Assembly (NCBI GenBank): GCA_030538175.1
Contig: JAUNUL010000028.1
Span: 1 to 15,344 of the forward strand
DNA: 15,344 nucleotides
Direction: 5' to 3'
DNA from: Propionibacteriaceae bacterium
GTDB taxonomy: Bacteria > Actinomycetota > Actinomycetes > Propionibacteriales > Propionibacteriaceae
This document shows positions 14,176 to 15,344 of this stretch, piece by piece. The translations under genes and the position numbers were made by a program. How positions within the stretch are numbered: position 1 is the first letter of the stretch; every line of letters starts with the position of its first letter. Below the pieces are notes generated by a model. The model worked only from the letters and a program-made list of their open reading frames with translations, was not told the DNA's origin and made no database searches.

Positions 14176-15094
14176 AATCGACGAAGGCGTCCTCGTCGAT
14201 CTCGACGATCTGAACGGTCTGCTTGACTTGGACGCCCACGCCGAACCGGATCATCAATGCGGCGAGCCGCTGGCCGTCGATGAGCACGATGCGGGACGGG
14301 ACAGCGTCGGCGTATGCCTTGGCGCCCGAACTGAACTTCGCCGTCGTGATGAACACGCCCTGGTTGGCCTGTTGGCCGTGGAGGGCGCCGACGAAGGCCT
14401 GGATTTCGGGCCGTCCGATGGTGGCGTCGGGCGCGTACCGTTTCGCCTGGATATACACCCGACTCAACCCCAGCGCGTCCTGGTCGACGATCCCGTCGAT
14501 GCCGCCGTCGTTGGACAGTTGGGTGCGGGTGGCCTTGCCCTGGGTTCCGCCGTACCCCATCGCCACAATCAGATCCAGCACCGCCTGCTCGAACATCTCC
14601 GGGCTGAGGCCATAGAGCCGGCTTCGGAGCTCGGCGGCCACCTCGGCGTGGAGGCGTTGCACTCCATCGAGGATCTGTTCCTCGGGTGAGGTGGCCGTTT
14701 CAGTCGGGTCGTCCAACGGCAGCGGGGCACCCGCCACCGGGGAGGCCGGCACGACATCGTACGGCGACACATAGTCAGGCAGCGCCCGCAAATTCTTCTC
14801 GGTGATCCCGGCGGGGTGCTCGGCCAGCAGTTGCCGGCCACGGTCGGTGATCCGGTACTGCCCACGCACCGGCCGCTCCACCGCCTTCGCCCGGAACAAG
14901 TACGACAGCGCCCACAGCCCCCGGTTCTGATAGCGGGGTTGTCCCGACGGGATGAGTTCGGTTCGTGCGTCGTCGAGTACGCCCAACTCGTCCGCCGCCG
15001 CGTTGCACACATCCCGCGCCTTGTGCGTTTCGCCATCGGCTAGTACGCGCAGCGATGGCGCCATGAACTGGTCCCACGTAGGTATCGACGTCAT
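14174..15094 (-). CDS. mrr: Mrr-type restriction endonuclease
   Basis: At 306 residues it is close to E. coli Mrr (about 304). The N-terminal half (about 1-110) looks like the winged-helix Mrr_N domain, with RGLWALSYLFRAKAVERP and QYRITDRGRQLL as recognisable pieces. A linker of about 110-160 precedes the nuclease (Mrr_cat) domain. The domain carries FEQAVLDLIVAMGY (Glu169), NDGGIDGIV (Asp200) and YIQAKRY (Q216-A-K218), the PD-(D/E)XK variant typical of Mrr; VFITTAKFSSGAKAYA follows. Mrr enzymes cut DNA carrying certain foreign methylation (type IV restriction). The start codon overlaps the hsdS stop as ATGA, with GAGGTG upstream, indicating translational coupling to the type I genes. The catalytic residues appear complete. 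Confidence 0.94.
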   Translation of the reverse strand: MTSIPTWDQFMAPSLRVLADGETHKARDVCNAAADELGVLDDARTELIPSGQPRYQNRGLWALSYLFRAKAVERPVRGQYRITDRGRQLLAEHPAGITEKNLRALPDYVSPYDVVPASPVAGAPLPLDDPTETATSPEEQILDGVQRLHAEVAAELRSRLYGLSPEMFEQAVLDLIVAMGYGGTQGKATRTQLSNDGGIDGIVDQDALGLSRVYIQAKRYAPDATIGRPEIQAFVGALHGQQANQGVFITTAKFSSGAKAYADAVPSRIVLIDGQRLAALMIRFGVGVQVKQTVQIVEIDEDAFVD

Positions 15095-15344
15095 AGTTCA
15101 CCTCGGAATGCTCGGGCTTGCAATGATGCGAGGAGAGCATCCAGTTGTTCAGCCTCACTCTCTAACTTCCCACGCTGTCCGGAAACTGCACTCAGCTTCT
15201 CAGCGAATCTCTCCTGAAGGGCGATGGGCGGCAGTTCAAGGGCGAGTCGATTAAGGCGTGCTTTCGAGATGTTCGGCATACTCCCAGCAGAACCTCCGGC
15301 CAGTGCTTGCACCATTGTTCTCTTGGCTGGATTCATCATCAAGG
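15091..15344 (-). CDS. hsdS: C-terminal end of type I restriction-modification specificity subunit HsdS (partial)
   Basis: The visible 84 codons carry the conserved end of an S-subunit target recognition domain: GSMPNISKARLNRLALELPP followed by IALQERFAEKL, and then a helical tail ending RAFRGEL. In the S family the PNI(S/T)... PLPP..LQ..F motif closes a recognition domain and leads into the helix that holds the two HsdM subunits. The 5' part lies beyond 15344, so recognition specificity cannot be inferred. The gene is open to the window edge and ends with ATGA overlapping mrr. hsdM is expected upstream, outside the window. Confidence 0.9.
   Translation of the reverse strand, partial: LMMNPAKRTMVQALAGGSAGSMPNISKARLNRLALELPPIALQERFAEKLSAVSGQRGKLESEAEQLDALLASLQARAFRGEL

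Noticed and set aside
1..15344. CRISPR array, tRNA or rRNA genes
   Set aside because: No regularly spaced repeats, cloverleaf-like segments or rRNA signatures were seen on either strand.

Overview
The window comes from a high-GC actinobacterium. The evidence is the strong G/C bias at third codon positions, a two-domain LysX (lysyl-phosphatidylglycerol synthase fused to lysyl-tRNA synthetase, typical of mycobacteria and related actinobacteria), and several other proteins of actinobacterial type. I cannot name the genus from the sequence alone. No RNA genes, CRISPR arrays or insertion sequences were seen, and no gene-free stretch exceeds 300 bases.

Region 1 (1-1620) is a small regulated unit. 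A TetR-type repressor faces away from a short-chain dehydrogenase, which is followed by the first codons of a probable alpha/beta hydrolase/OsmC protein cut by the window edge. The 87-base divergent promoter region holds two copies of a GCAAC-N5-GTTGC palindrome, very probably the TetR operators.

Region 2 (1621-6760) holds lysX, convergent with tetR. Divergent from lysX is a probable two-gene operon: a flavin disulfide oxidoreductase and a small GNAT-fold protein. A 27-bp dyad lies in the lysX/oxidoreductase promoter region.

Region 3 (6788-9523) is a large phosphotransferase built like rifampin phosphotransferase: an N-terminal ATP-grasp part, a middle domain, and a swivelling phosphohistidine domain at the extreme C-terminus. 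It has an extra low-complexity insertion made partly by a 33-bp tandem duplication.

Region 4 (9594-15344) is a defence locus, all on the minus strand except one gene. In transcription order it runs: hsdS (only its 3' end is in the window), an Mrr-type endonuclease overlapping hsdS by ATGA, a fic gene in the opposite direction, then hsdR. hsdM is not in the window and presumably lies beyond 15344. The fic gene is flanked on both sides by the same 41-bp bipartite site (13-bp identical left block, 8/9 matching right block, identical spacing), suggesting a one-gene cassette inserted into the restriction operon, or a pair of regulatory sites for Fic's C-terminal DNA-binding helix.

How the parts work together: HsdS and the unseen HsdM would set the methylation specificity, HsdR would cleave unmethylated DNA, Mrr would attack DNA with foreign methylation, and Fic could act as an autoinhibited AMP-transferase coupled to the system. 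LysX and the rifampin-phosphotransferase-like enzyme are plausible resistance genes (cationic peptides, antibiotics), but nothing in the sequence ties them functionally to the defence genes.
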